Shown: positions 48,254-56,711 of the stretch, piece by piece
How positions within the stretch are numbered: position 1 is the stretch's first letter
How the letters are laid out: every line of letters begins with the position of its first letter
From: Serratia sp. DD3
GTDB lineage: Bacteria > Pseudomonadota > Gammaproteobacteria > Enterobacterales > Enterobacteriaceae
DNA: 64,000 bases
NCBI RefSeq assembly: GCF_000496755.2
Contig: NZ_AYKS02000033.1
Coordinates: 1 to 64,000 of the forward strand
Direction: 5' to 3'
Position numbers and translations under genes: made by a program
The notes under the pieces: model-generated
Database searches by the model: none
What the model saw: only the letters and a program-made list of their open reading frames with translations
Told to the model about the DNA's origin: nothing

Positions 48254-48664
48254 TTAGCGGTGATATTCGCCCGCTGCTTCCGGTTGATACAGCAGCTCCA
48301 ACACCTCAATCTGCGCTTCCTCGCCGTTTGGCAATGTCCAACTGATCTGTTTGCCAACATGCATGCCTAACAGCGCCGCGCCCAACGGGGCCATTACCGA
48401 CAGTTGTTGGTTGCTGTCTTTGAGGGAAGCCGGATAGACCAGCGTGCGCACATGTTCCTCCGAGGTATGTAAATCCCGAAAACGCACACAACTGTTCATG
48501 GTGACGACATAGGGCGGAATTTGCGATGGCGGCACAATATCAGCACGATCCAGTTCAGCATTCAGTGCAACTGCAACATCAGTGTTAGCAAAAGCTGGCT
48601 GTGCCAGCAGTGTATCCAGACGTTCCGCATCCAGCTCATTAATGGTAATGGTTGGTTTGCTCAT
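48254..48664 (-). CDS. rnk: Regulator of nucleoside diphosphate kinase, Rnk
   Basis: ATG 48664 gives 136 residues, the same as E. coli Rnk; the frame opens seven codons earlier. The N-terminal coiled-coil ([20 protein letters not shown]) and the GreA-like C-terminal domain ([37 protein letters not shown]) match. Rnk binds RNA polymerase in competition with GreA/B and influences Ndk levels. Confidence 0.96.
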   Translation of the reverse strand: MSKPTITINELDAERLDTLLAQPAFANTDVAVALNAELDRADIVPPSQIPPYVVTMNSCVRFRDLHTSEEHVRTLVYPASLKDSNQQLSVMAPLGAALLGMHVGKQISWTLPNGEEAQIEVLELLYQPEAAGEYHR

Positions 48665-48730
48665 TCCACTCTCCAGTCCAATCAAAAGGCGCCCTTCTCG
48701 CGCTCATAAATTCGGAAAAACAACACAAAG

Positions 48731-48764
48731 CAACACCCCCGCACTTTTAGGCACGGGGGTGTTG
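48731..48764. terminator. Perfect 11-bp stem upstream of rnk
   Basis: CAACACCCCCG (48731-48741) and CGGGGGTGTTG (48754-48764). On the minus strand it is followed by CTTTGTGTTGTTTTT. It lies in the rnk leader and may attenuate or end transcription entering from upstream. Confidence 0.5.
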
Positions 48765-48943
48765 GAAATGCTGACTTATCTTGATGATAGTAGGCCTTAA
48801 TGGCAAGAAAAGAAAGAGATCTCGATCACGAAGCCTAGGCGATAATTTCCGCAGCGGCTAACTACCTGCCATGGCACTGAAATACCAGACAAAATAATCC
48901 TCTCCCCCTGGTTTTGAGAAACCGATCCCCGGCTGCCACTTAA

Positions 48944-48963
48944 TTTCCAGTTCGAACTGGAAA
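48944..48963. promoter_or_regulatory. Perfect 20-bp palindrome before the dga-like operon
   Basis: TTTCCAGTTCGAACTGGAAA, 91 bp upstream of the first gene. It is a good candidate operator for the PRD-type activator encoded at 54740. No other regulatory match was seen. No clear sigma-54 promoter is present nearby. Confidence 0.6.
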
Positions 48964-49054
48964 AAAACGGACTACACAATAAATTCTCCTGCGGTTAGGG
49001 TAAAGGCATCAAAAAAAGCATCTGTCCAGATCAATATCCAGAGGTAACTGAAAA

Positions 49055-49402
49055 GTGAATGAAGGGATAGCTTCGGCAAATAAAATAGCACAGGTTGATA
49101 TTAGTAAGGCCTCAGCAATAACCACGCAGGTACTGGCTGATATCAGCACCATGCTGAGTGCAAATAATATTTACACCAATGCGGTACAACAGCAAATGCT
49201 GGAGTCGCATATCCGCGCGATGGTATTGCGCTCAATAACCGGTGAACCATTACCTGAAGTTGATAAATCACTGTTTGATGAAATATCTGCCGAATCAATG
49301 CAACTAGCAGAACAGGTGGTGGACAAATTCCCCACCTTACCGATAGAGGAAGCGTATCTACTTTCTGTCCATTTTGAAGTAGCTAAAGATAATAACCAAT
49401 AA
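49055..49402 (+). CDS. Small PRD-domain protein of the DUF4310-4312 cluster
   Basis: A 115-residue protein that is essentially one PTS-regulation domain: an N-terminal stretch (ISKASAITTQVLADISTMLS) and the characteristic SHIRAMVLRSITGEPLPE with its His, then LPIEEAYLLSVHFEVAK containing a second. PRDs are normally phosphorylated on histidine by HPr or EIIB and attached to regulators; a free-standing PRD of this size is unusual. I recall such a protein at the head of this conserved cluster in Enterococcus and Aeromonas, function unknown. Starts at GTG 49055. The proposed role, a phosphorylation-sensing regulator or a phosphorelay partner, is inference. Confidence 0.75.
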   Translation: MNEGIASANKIAQVDISKASAITTQVLADISTMLSANNIYTNAVQQQMLESHIRAMVLRSITGEPLPEVDKSLFDEISAESMQLAEQVVDKFPTLPIEEAYLLSVHFEVAKDNNQ

Positions 49403-49428
49403 ATATCGTTTAATCAGGAGAATACACC

Positions 49429-49794
49429 ATGACACAAATCACAGTAGTTATCGGCGACCGTCTGGGTAAAGGGCAAAAAGTAGGCCTGGGCATCGAAAAT
49501 GCGGGGGCCAAAGCCATCGTAATCCCTGGTATGGCGGCAGATATGAAACTGGGTGATGTGATGAAAGCAGAAAACGCCCAATTGGGTATTTCCTTCTGTG
49601 GTAGTGGCGGAGCCGGAGCCATTACTGCCCAGAATAAATATGGCTATAAAGCGAAATATGGCATGCGCTCTGTTGAAGAAGGCGTCACGGCAATTAATGA
49701 GGGCTATAACGTATTAGGCTTTGGCTTTATGGATAAAGAGGAGTTAGGCCAGCGCTTGGTAGAAGCCTACATCAAAAAATATGGCAATGCATGA
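49429..49794 (+). CDS. Glycine-rich SFCGS-family protein
   Basis: The 121-residue cytosolic-looking protein has a phosphopeptide-like alpha/beta pattern: ITVVIGDRLGKGQKVGLGIE at the start and a SFCGSGGAGAITAQNKYGY turn with Cys57. The name SFCGS glycine-rich family comes from this motif. The cysteine at the head of a glycine-rich turn recalls the phosphocysteine loops of PTS EIIB proteins (such as CGTG/CAAG). That resemblance is by eye. It is the second gene of the cluster, 26 bp after the PRD gene, and overlaps the next gene by ATGA. Function unknown. Confidence 0.8.
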   Translation: MTQITVVIGDRLGKGQKVGLGIENAGAKAIVIPGMAADMKLGDVMKAENAQLGISFCGSGGAGAITAQNKYGYKAKYGMRSVEEGVTAINEGYNVLGFGFMDKEELGQRLVEAYIKKYGNA

Positions 49795-50090
49795 TGAAAG
49801 AGCTCTACACAACGTCAGTCAAGGTGGAGGGAAAAGGCGATACTAAAGCAAAAGCCTTTGCCTCTGCATTAGCGAATGTGCAGGGTGCGATTTTAAAATC
49901 CACCAATAATATTCTGCTGCGCATTGAGCCGCAGGACGTCAGCATATTAAAAGCGGAAGAAAAAACAACCAGAGAAAAATTTCTTTTCTTCTTTCTACCG
50001 CGTGAAAGGAAAAGCTATAGCGTTTCTTTGGAAATAACCGTGACTGTCACCATCATCAATACGGAACAGGTGGTCTTTGTCACAAAATAA
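49791..50090 (+). CDS. DUF4312-like small protein
   Basis: A 99-residue protein starting at the ATG that overlaps the previous stop. It has an N-terminal TTSVKVEGKGDTKAKAFASA, a central basic/aromatic REKFLFFFLPRERKSYS and a C-terminal beta-rich VSLEITVTVTIINTEQVVFV. No membrane helix of full length. I recognise it only as the conserved third small protein of this cluster. The tight overlap argues for a stoichiometric complex with the SFCGS protein. Function unknown. Confidence 0.75.
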   Translation: MMKELYTTSVKVEGKGDTKAKAFASALANVQGAILKSTNNILLRIEPQDVSILKAEEKTTREKFLFFFLPRERKSYSVSLEITVTVTIINTEQVVFVTK

Positions 50091-50173
50091 AAACGTTATT
50101 CCCCTAATCACTTAAGTTATGAACCATTGACACCACTTATAAGTTCCAGGGGATATAACATAAAAAGGGTATT

Positions 50174-50953
50174 ATGATGTTTCTAATCATCTTATTTAAG
50201 TCGATTATTATCGGCGGGCTGGTAGGTGTCGGCGTAGGAGCCGGTGCCGCACGTATGTTCCATGCCCCGACGACACAGGGTATGGGTGCTTTCCGCACCT
50301 TGGGTGAGCTGAACTCCTGCGAAGGAGACCCTGCATCTCACTTCTCTTTTGGTCTTGGTTTCTTCTTCAACGCCTGGGCATCGTCTGTGGCGGCGGGTGC
50401 CTTCACGCAGGATGTTGACCACCGCATTATTCCCAACTGGGGTGCCGCGGCCTTGATGATCAAGAACCGTAATGTGGCAGAAACACTGCACGACCCGAAA
50501 AAAATGGCCATTGCCTGCGGCATTATTGGCATTTTGGTGGTGGCGTTCCTCAACACCACGGCTTCAGCAGTCCCTGCCGCTTTGCAGGTCACCGCAATCA
50601 AAGTTTTGGTACCTGCGGCTAACCTGCTGGTCAATACCGTAATGCCGGTGATCTTCTGGCTGGCGGCCATCGAAGCCGGTAAACGCTCGGGTTTCTGGGG
50701 CACTATTTTCGGTGGTTTGGCACAGTTAATCATGGGTAACGCGGTTCCCGGCCTGGTGTTAGGGATCCTGATCGGTAAAGGTGTGGAAGAAAGCGGCTGG
50801 AATAAAGTGACCAAAATCATGATGGCGGTGATTGTCCTGCTGTTCGTGCTGAGCGGTTTCTTCCGTGGCTTTGATATCAAACTGCTGCAATCCTTCAGTC
50901 TGGGCATCCCTGGCTGGCTGGACGCCATTCACAATACCCTGAGCGGTAAATAA
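50174..50953 (+). CDS. DUF4311-like integral membrane protein
   Basis: The 259-residue protein has about six to seven membrane helices: the first at residues 4-24 (rich in Gly), a middle set including IACGIIGILVVAFLNTTASA, and two near the C-terminus. A soluble loop with EGDPASHFSFGLGFFFNAWA follows the first helix. It belongs to the uncharacterised DUF4311 group. Small conserved polar residues in the helices fit a transporter subunit. It lies 83 bp after the DUF4312 gene, with a possible hairpin (CCCCT/AGGGG) in the gap, and 11 bp before DUF4310. Confidence 0.8.
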   Translation: MMFLIILFKSIIIGGLVGVGVGAGAARMFHAPTTQGMGAFRTLGELNSCEGDPASHFSFGLGFFFNAWASSVAAGAFTQDVDHRIIPNWGAAALMIKNRNVAETLHDPKKMAIACGIIGILVVAFLNTTASAVPAALQVTAIKVLVPAANLLVNTVMPVIFWLAAIEAGKRSGFWGTIFGGLAQLIMGNAVPGLVLGILIGKGVEESGWNKVTKIMMAVIVLLFVLSGFFRGFDIKLLQSFSLGIPGWLDAIHNTLSGK

Positions 50954-50964
50954 GGAGCTAACTC

Positions 50965-51615
50965 ATGGAAGCACAGACTCAAAAAGGCTTCTGGTATGCC
51001 GACTGGTCATTTCCGATTTTTGTTGGCCTACTCTCATCTGGCGTGTTCGCCGGTACACATATGTATTACCTGTACGGTATTGGCGCGTTTAACGAAGTGG
51101 CTTTTGTTTCCATGCTGCGCGCTGGGATGGATACCGGGGTTTACGGTGCAGTGGCGGCGTTCGGTGCCAGCTTCCTGTTTGCCCGCATCATCGAAGGTTC
51201 ACTGGTGGGTATTCTGGATATCGGTGGTGCGATCCAGACCGGGGTGGGGCTTGGTGTCCCCGCACTGTTATTAGGTGCAGGCATTGTTTTTCCCGTTGCC
51301 AACTTTGCTGCATCGCTGGTAACGGGCTTAGTGATTGGCCTGGCGATCGGTTATCTGATTATTCTCGCCCGTAAGTTCACCATCAACCAGAGTAACTCAA
51401 CCTACGGCGCCGACGTGATGATGGGTGCGGGTAACTCCTCCGGGCGTTTCCTTGGGCCGTTGATCATCTTGTCTGCCATGGCCGCGTCAATTCCCATTGG
51501 TGTCGGTTCTTTGCTCGGCGCACTGCTGTTTTACATCTGGGGTAAACCTATCACCGGTGGAGCCATCTTGGGTGCCATGATATTAGGGGCGATTTTCCCG
51601 GTAGCTATTTCTTAA
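50965..51615 (+). CDS. DUF4310-like integral membrane protein
   Basis: The 216-residue protein has about six helices with glycine-rich packing, including GVYGAVAAFGASFLFARIIE and GGAIQTGVGLGVPALLLGAG, and a small cytosolic loop NQSNSTYGADVMMGAGNSSG. AAGGAG precedes the ATG. It is the partner of the DUF4311 protein; both together could form one transport channel. No known transporter family matches by eye. Confidence 0.8.
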   Translation: MEAQTQKGFWYADWSFPIFVGLLSSGVFAGTHMYYLYGIGAFNEVAFVSMLRAGMDTGVYGAVAAFGASFLFARIIEGSLVGILDIGGAIQTGVGLGVPALLLGAGIVFPVANFAASLVTGLVIGLAIGYLIILARKFTINQSNSTYGADVMMGAGNSSGRFLGPLIILSAMAASIPIGVGSLLGALLFYIWGKPITGGAILGAMILGAIFPVAIS

Positions 51616-51663
51616 TCTTAATTTCCCCCTGGCTCACCGCCCAGGGGGAAAGGAGTACCTCGT

Positions 51664-52803
51664 ATGTATGACCTCATCATTCGGCGCGCCAGACTGGTGG
51701 ATGACACCTTGGCCGATGTAGCTATTGTGGGGGGTAAAATCGCCACTATAGGGCAACTGCCTGAAGACGCTCACGCTCACAAGTTACTGGATCTGGCGGG
51801 CATTTATCGCCTGAGCGCTGGCTGGATCGATAGCCACGTACACTGTTATCCCTCCTCACCGATTTATCATGATGAGCCGGATCGCGTTGGCGTGGCAGCC
51901 GGTGTCACTTCGGTAGTCGATGCCGGTAGTACAGGAACTGATGACATTGATGAGTTTTATGCCCTGACACGCAGTGCTAAAACCAACGTTTTTGCCTTCC
52001 TCAATATCTCCCGTATCGGCCTGTTAAGACAAAATGAACTGGCCGATATAACGGATATCAATAAGGAACAGGTCAACAAGGCCATCAATGACAAGAGCGG
52101 TTTCGTTATTGGCATCAAAGCGCGCATGAGTAACAGCGTCGTGGGTCAGAACGGTATCAAACCGCTGGTGATGGCAAAAGAGATCCAGCAGGAGAATCAC
52201 TCATTGCCACTGATGGTGCATATTGGCAACAATCCGCCCGATCTGGATGAAATTGCCGATTTGCTGACCCAAGGTGACATCATTACTCACTGCTACAACG
52301 GCAAACCAAACCGTATTCTGACTCCCGCAGGCAAGTTACGCGCCTCCATCGAGCGTGCATTAAAACGTGGCGTCTTGCTGGATGTAGGTCACGGTAGCGC
52401 CAGTTTCAGTTTTGAGGTTGCCCGGCAGGCCATCGCACTGGGGATCCTTCCGCACACTATCAGTTCCGATATTTACTGCCGTAACCGCATGGCTGGCCCA
52501 GTGCATAGCCTGGCAACCGTGATGTCAAAATTCTTTACCATCGGGCTTTCTCTGCAACAGGTGATTCGCTGCGTGACAGAAAATGCCGCCGCAGCACTAC
52601 AGTTGACGAGCAAAGGGCAACTGCACCCGGGTTTTGATGCCGACCTGACCATTTTTGACATCCACACAGCACCACAGGTGTTCGCTGACTCTGAAGGGGA
52701 GTCAGTCCATGGTGAACAACTGTTGGTACCACTGGCCGCCATTGTGGCTGGTGAAGTCCTATTAACCGATGAAGGAAAAGCGGCTCATGTCTTCAATCTA
52801 TAA
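51664..52803 (+). CDS. Metal-dependent amidohydrolase/deacetylase of the cluster
   Basis: The 379-residue protein is an amidohydrolase-superfamily enzyme. Metal ligands are H58 and H60 in DSHVHCY, K152 in GIKARMS (probably carboxylated), H186 in MVHIGN, H209 in ITHCYNG, and D269 in ISSDIYC. It resembles dihydroorotase-like deacetylases. In this pathway it most plausibly removes an acyl group from an amino sugar acid or opens a lactam before the ammonia-lyase step; the substrate is inferred. It overlaps the next gene by 17 bases, so tight co-expression is clear. Confidence 0.88.
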   Translation: MYDLIIRRARLVDDTLADVAIVGGKIATIGQLPEDAHAHKLLDLAGIYRLSAGWIDSHVHCYPSSPIYHDEPDRVGVAAGVTSVVDAGSTGTDDIDEFYALTRSAKTNVFAFLNISRIGLLRQNELADITDINKEQVNKAINDKSGFVIGIKARMSNSVVGQNGIKPLVMAKEIQQENHSLPLMVHIGNNPPDLDEIADLLTQGDIITHCYNGKPNRILTPAGKLRASIERALKRGVLLDVGHGSASFSFEVARQAIALGILPHTISSDIYCRNRMAGPVHSLATVMSKFFTIGLSLQQVIRCVTENAAAALQLTSKGQLHPGFDADLTIFDIHTAPQVFADSEGESVHGEQLLVPLAAIVAGEVLLTDEGKAAHVFNL

Positions 52804-53905
52804 AAAATATAATTTAAAGCAGGTGATCAATACTTCGGGTCGTATGACCATTCTCGGTGTTTCTACACCACGCCAGGAGGTGATTGACGCCGTAAACTAC
52901 GGCCTGAATCATTACTTTGAAATCAAAGATCTGGTCAATAAGACTGGGGCCTATATTGCCAACCTGCTGAATGTGGAAGATGCGGTGATTGTTTCTTGTG
53001 CGTCTGCGGGTATCGCCCAATCGGTAGCGGCAGTGATCGTCAAAAATAACGCCAATCTGTTAGTCAATCTGCATTCGGCACCGGTCAATGAGCCGCGCGA
53101 GATCGTGTTGCCACGGGGTCATAATGTCAACTTCGGCGCCCCGGTAGATACCATGGTGGCACTCGGTGGTGGCAAAGTGGTGGAAGCGGGCTATGCCAAC
53201 GAATGTTCCCCAGAGCAGCTAGAAGCCTGCATCACCGCGCAAACCGCCGCCATTTTGTATGTGAAGTCCCATCACTGCGTGCAAAAAAGTATTCTCTCCG
53301 TTGAGCAGGCCGCCGTGGTAGCACGAAACCATAATCTACCGCTGATCGTCGATGCTGCTGCAGAAGAAGATCTGATGTGTTACTACCAGATGGGCGCAGA
53401 CCTGGTGATTTACAGTGGTGCCAAAGCTATCGAAGGCCCCACCAGCGGTCTGGTGATCGGCAAGAAGCAATATGTGGAATGGGTGAAACAGCAGTCCAAC
53501 GGTATTGGTCGTGCCATGAAGGTAGGCAAAGAGGGCATTATTGGCCTGACACAAGCGATTGAAAGCTATCTGACGCTTGAACAAACCACTGGCGCGCAAA
53601 TGGTTGAGTTGATGACACCGTTTATTACCCAGTTGAATACCCTGAATGGCATTAGTGCCAAAACTGTCTGGGACAGTGCCGGGCGCGATATCGCCCGAGT
53701 TGAAATTACCTTTGATGAAGCGGTACTGGGGATGTCCACCGTGGATATCGTCCAGGCATTGAAAACCGGCGATATTGCTATCTATTTCCGTGGCTACAAG
53801 GCCAACGAAGGCAAAATTGAAGTGGATGTCCGCAGCGTTAACCAACAGCAATTGATGACCATTTTTACCTGCATTAAAAATCTGTTTACGGAGCAATCAG
53901 CATGA
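52787..53905 (+). CDS. dgaE: DgaE-family pyridoxal-phosphate ammonia-lyase
   Basis: ATG 52787 (with GAAGGA upstream) gives 372 residues. It is a SelA-like PLP enzyme: SCASAGIAQSVAAVIV, then Asp in LPLIVDAAAEED and the Schiff-base lysine K213 in IYSGAKAIEGPTSG. DgaE of Salmonella converts D-glucosaminate-6-phosphate to 2-keto-3-deoxygluconate-6-phosphate and ammonia. Similarity is to that family; a related phosphorylated amino acid sugar is possible. Its stop overlaps the dgaF start by four bases. Confidence 0.88.
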   Translation: MSSIYKKYNLKQVINTSGRMTILGVSTPRQEVIDAVNYGLNHYFEIKDLVNKTGAYIANLLNVEDAVIVSCASAGIAQSVAAVIVKNNANLLVNLHSAPVNEPREIVLPRGHNVNFGAPVDTMVALGGGKVVEAGYANECSPEQLEACITAQTAAILYVKSHHCVQKSILSVEQAAVVARNHNLPLIVDAAAEEDLMCYYQMGADLVIYSGAKAIEGPTSGLVIGKKQYVEWVKQQSNGIGRAMKVGKEGIIGLTQAIESYLTLEQTTGAQMVELMTPFITQLNTLNGISAKTVWDSAGRDIARVEITFDEAVLGMSTVDIVQALKTGDIAIYFRGYKANEGKIEVDVRSVNQQQLMTIFTCIKNLFTEQSA

Positions 53906-54642
53906 AACTGAAACCGAATTATTATAAAGATCGTGTTTGTCTTAACGTGTTAGCAGGGTCAAAAGATAATGCGCAGGAAATCTATGACGCCGCGCAAGGG
54001 CATGTGCTGGTGGGCGTACTTTCCAAAAACTATCCGGATGTGGACAGCGCCGTGGCGGATATGAGCCGTTATGCCCGCCTGATTGACAATGCGCTCTCTA
54101 TCGGATTGGGTGCTGGTGACCCGAAACAGTCAGCGATGGTCAGCCTGATCGCTCAACAGGTTCAACCACAGCATGTCAACCAGGTGTTTACCGGTGTGGG
54201 TACCAGCCGCGCTCTGCTTGGGCAAAGTGACACGGTGGTTAACGGCCTGGTTTCACCCACTGGTCGCGTGGGTTGGGTCAAGATTTCAACCGGGCCATTA
54301 AGTGCACTGTCGGCGGATGGCATCGTACCCGTGGAAACTGCCATTGCGTTACTGAAAGATATGGGAGGCAGTTCGATTAAATATTTCCCTATGGGCGGTT
54401 TGAAACACCAGGACGAATACCAGTACGTGGCAAAAGCTTGTGCCGAACATGACTTTATGCTGGAACCTACTGGTGGTATTGACCTGGAAAACTTTGAGCC
54501 CATCCTTGAGATTGCGCTGCAAGCGGGTGTCAAGCAGGTGATCCCGCACATCTACAGTTCAATCATTGATTCCACCACTGGCAATACCCGCCCTCAGGAT
54601 GTTAAAACTTTGTTGGAAATCAGCAAAAAACTGCTAGGGTAA
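53902..54642 (+). CDS. dgaF: DgaF-family 2-keto-3-deoxy-6-phosphogluconate aldolase
   Basis: The 246-residue protein starts at ATGA, overlapping dgaE. It has family segments VCLNVLAGSKDNAQEIYDAA, GLVSPTGRVGWVKISTGPLS and IKYFPMGGLKHQDEY, and FMLEPTGGIDLENFEPIL. DgaF splits KDGP into pyruvate and glyceraldehyde-3-phosphate. This fixes the predicted end of the pathway: central metabolism. It ends the operon; a hairpin follows at 54695-54719. Confidence 0.88.
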   Translation: MKLKPNYYKDRVCLNVLAGSKDNAQEIYDAAQGHVLVGVLSKNYPDVDSAVADMSRYARLIDNALSIGLGAGDPKQSAMVSLIAQQVQPQHVNQVFTGVGTSRALLGQSDTVVNGLVSPTGRVGWVKISTGPLSALSADGIVPVETAIALLKDMGGSSIKYFPMGGLKHQDEYQYVAKACAEHDFMLEPTGGIDLENFEPILEIALQAGVKQVIPHIYSSIIDSTTGNTRPQDVKTLLEISKKLLG

Positions 54643-54694
54643 ACATCAGCGGTACGACAAGACATAACTTGTATAGCAATGCAGTCACACCATT

Positions 54695-54719
54695 GCCTGC
54701 CTGACACCGTTAGGCAGGC
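54695..54719 (+). terminator. Hairpin after dgaF
   Basis: GCCTGCCT (54695-54702) and AGGCAGGC (54712-54719), loop of 9, followed by TCATTGAT. It could partly separate the operon from the regulator gene. Confidence 0.55.
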
Positions 54720-54739
54720 TCATTGATAACGGAAATAGA

Positions 54740-56656
54740 ATGGTAAGGTTCCCCTATCCACGCCTGGCGTACCTGTTTGATGCCTTGCAGTCCGAGGTGT
54801 TACCTCAGGAAGAGTTGGCAAAGCGTTTTGCCGTCTCTACCCGCACAGTACGCACGGATATCACGGCGCTAAACGAGATACTGAAAAACTACGGCGCACA
54901 CTTTGTGCATAGCCGTGGCGCTGGCTATCGTCTACAGGTAGACGATGAAACCCTGTTTAGTGCCTTGCAACAGAAAAAGCACAAAAAGCAGGCCACTCCG
55001 CGCAGCGCACAAGAGCGAGTAAATTATCTGTTGATCCGTTTTCTGACCTCAGCTTTCTCGATGAAGCTGGAGGATCTGGCCGATGAATGGTTTGTTAGCC
55101 GCGGTACGCTGCAAAACGATATGGCTGAGGTGAGAGAACGGCTGGCACATTACCAATTAACCATTGAGACCAAACCACGCTATGGCATGAAGTTGTTTGG
55201 TTCAGAAATGGCGATCCGTGCCTGCCTGACCAACCTGCTGTTTCAGTTGCATCTGACCGATGCGGAAAGCCCCTTGCTGAACAATAACATCCTTCACCAA
55301 CCGCAAGTCGCTACCTTTGCCAGCTCACTACATCCCTTGCTGTCCCAATACGCTATCCGCCTGACAGATGAAGGCGAACAATACCTGATTTTCTATTGTG
55401 CCGTTGCGCTACGGCGCATCATCGATGGCTATCCACTCCAAGAATTTGAGGTGGAAGACGGCGACGAAGCGGTACGTAAAGCATCAACCTGGCTGGCTGG
55501 TGAACTGCGCAACGCCGCGGGCAAGGCGATCTCCTCAGCGGAAGAAGCCTATTTGCGCGTCAATATTGCCGCCAGGCAGGTACAAAATGTACAACCCAGC
55601 AAAATCAATGCGGATGATGAAGAGGCGTTGGGAGATTACATTCTCTCCTATATCAACTCGCACTATAACTACAACCTACAAGGCGATAAGCAATTACGGG
55701 CAGACCTGCTCACCCATATCAAAACCATGATCACCCGGGTGAAATACCAGATCAACATCCCCAATCCGCTGTTGGCAAATATTAAGCAGCATTATCCCAT
55801 GGCCTATGATGTGACACTGGCGGCCATCTCCAGTTGGGGTAAACACACGCCTTATACCTTGAGCGAAAACGAAATCGGCTATCTGGTGCTGCATATCGGT
55901 GTCGGTCTTGAGCGGCACTACAACATTGGTTACGAACGCCATCCACAAGTGATGTTGGTATGCGATACCGGTAACTCGACGATACGGATGATCCAGGCTC
56001 AAATCGCACGCAAATATCCGCAACTGGTGATCACACGCACCATTTCACTGCGCGATTATGAGATTCTCAACCATATTGAAGAGGATTTTATTATTTCCAA
56101 TGCCCGTATCAATGAAAAGAACAAACCGATTGTCGTGATGTCGCCATTCCCTACAGAATATCAGTTAGAACAGCTAGGTAAGCTGGTCCTGGTGGATCGT
56201 ACCAGACCCTATATGCTGGAAAAGTTCTTCGATGCCGACCATTTCATGGTTATTGATGAACCGCTTTCTCAACAACAGTTGTTTACCAAGGTTTGTTCTC
56301 AGTTAGAGCAAGAAGGCTATGTTGGCAGTGATTTTTACCCTTCGGTAGTCGAACGAGAAGCCATCGTTTCTACTCTGTTAGGGGAAGGGATTGCCTTACC
56401 ACACTCTCTGGGGCTACTGGCAAAAAAAACCGTGGTGGTCACCTTGCTGGCCCCTCAAGGGATCTCTTGGGGGGAAGGAGAAGTGGCTCATGTCATTTTC
56501 CTGCTGGCGATCAGCAAAGATGATTATGAAGAAGCCATGGCAATCTATGATTTGTTTGTCACCTTTGTGCGTGAACGTTCGATGACCCGCTTGTTGGGCA
56601 GCGATAATTTCGAATGTTTTAAAGCCGTTGCCCTAGACTGCCTGAGCCGAATTTAA
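54740..56656 (+). CDS. PRD-containing transcriptional activator with EIIA domain (MtlR/LicR-like)
   Basis: The 638-residue protein has two N-terminal helix-turn-helix domains (residues ~8-70, EELAKRFAVSTRTVRTDITA, and ~95-160, LADEWFVSRGTLQNDMAEVR). PRD1 is at about 190-290 and PRD2 about 295-400, with histidines in NSHYNYN and VLHIGVGLERHYN. A GatB-like EIIB module follows near 410-490 with CDTGNSTIRMIQAQ, and a C-terminal mannitol/fructose-type EIIA domain near 500-638 with GIALPHS. Such regulators are phosphorylated by HPr and EIIB to match transcription to substrate. It should activate the upstream operon, possibly at the palindrome at 48944. It is the only PTS-type component in the cluster. 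Confidence 0.9.
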   Translation: MVRFPYPRLAYLFDALQSEVLPQEELAKRFAVSTRTVRTDITALNEILKNYGAHFVHSRGAGYRLQVDDETLFSALQQKKHKKQATPRSAQERVNYLLIRFLTSAFSMKLEDLADEWFVSRGTLQNDMAEVRERLAHYQLTIETKPRYGMKLFGSEMAIRACLTNLLFQLHLTDAESPLLNNNILHQPQVATFASSLHPLLSQYAIRLTDEGEQYLIFYCAVALRRIIDGYPLQEFEVEDGDEAVRKASTWLAGELRNAAGKAISSAEEAYLRVNIAARQVQNVQPSKINADDEEALGDYILSYINSHYNYNLQGDKQLRADLLTHIKTMITRVKYQINIPNPLLANIKQHYPMAYDVTLAAISSWGKHTPYTLSENEIGYLVLHIGVGLERHYNIGYERHPQVMLVCDTGNSTIRMIQAQIARKYPQLVITRTISLRDYEILNHIEEDFIISNARINEKNKPIVVMSPFPTEYQLEQLGKLVLVDRTRPYMLEKFFDADHFMVIDEPLSQQQLFTKVCSQLEQEGYVGSDFYPSVVEREAIVSTLLGEGIALPHSLGLLAKKTVVVTLLAPQGISWGEGEVAHVIFLLAISKDDYEEAMAIYDLFVTFVRERSMTRLLGSDNFECFKAVALDCLSRI

Positions 56657-56680
56657 GCCACTCGATACGCTTAGGGAATA

Positions 56681-56711
56681 AAGGAGAAAACTGCTGGCCT
56701 TATTTCTCCTT
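56681..56711. terminator. Hairpin between convergent regulator and small-protein genes
   Basis: AAGGAGAAA (56681-56689) pairs with TTTCTCCTT (56703-56711), overlapping the stop of the 30-residue protein gene. Weak as an intrinsic terminator. Confidence 0.4.

Noticed and set aside
48840..49054. Sigma-54 promoter before the dga-like operon, as used by the Salmonella dga operon
   Set aside because: The closest sequence (ATGGCACTGAAATACC) lacks the GC of the -12 element, and the local regulator is not an enhancer-binding ATPase.
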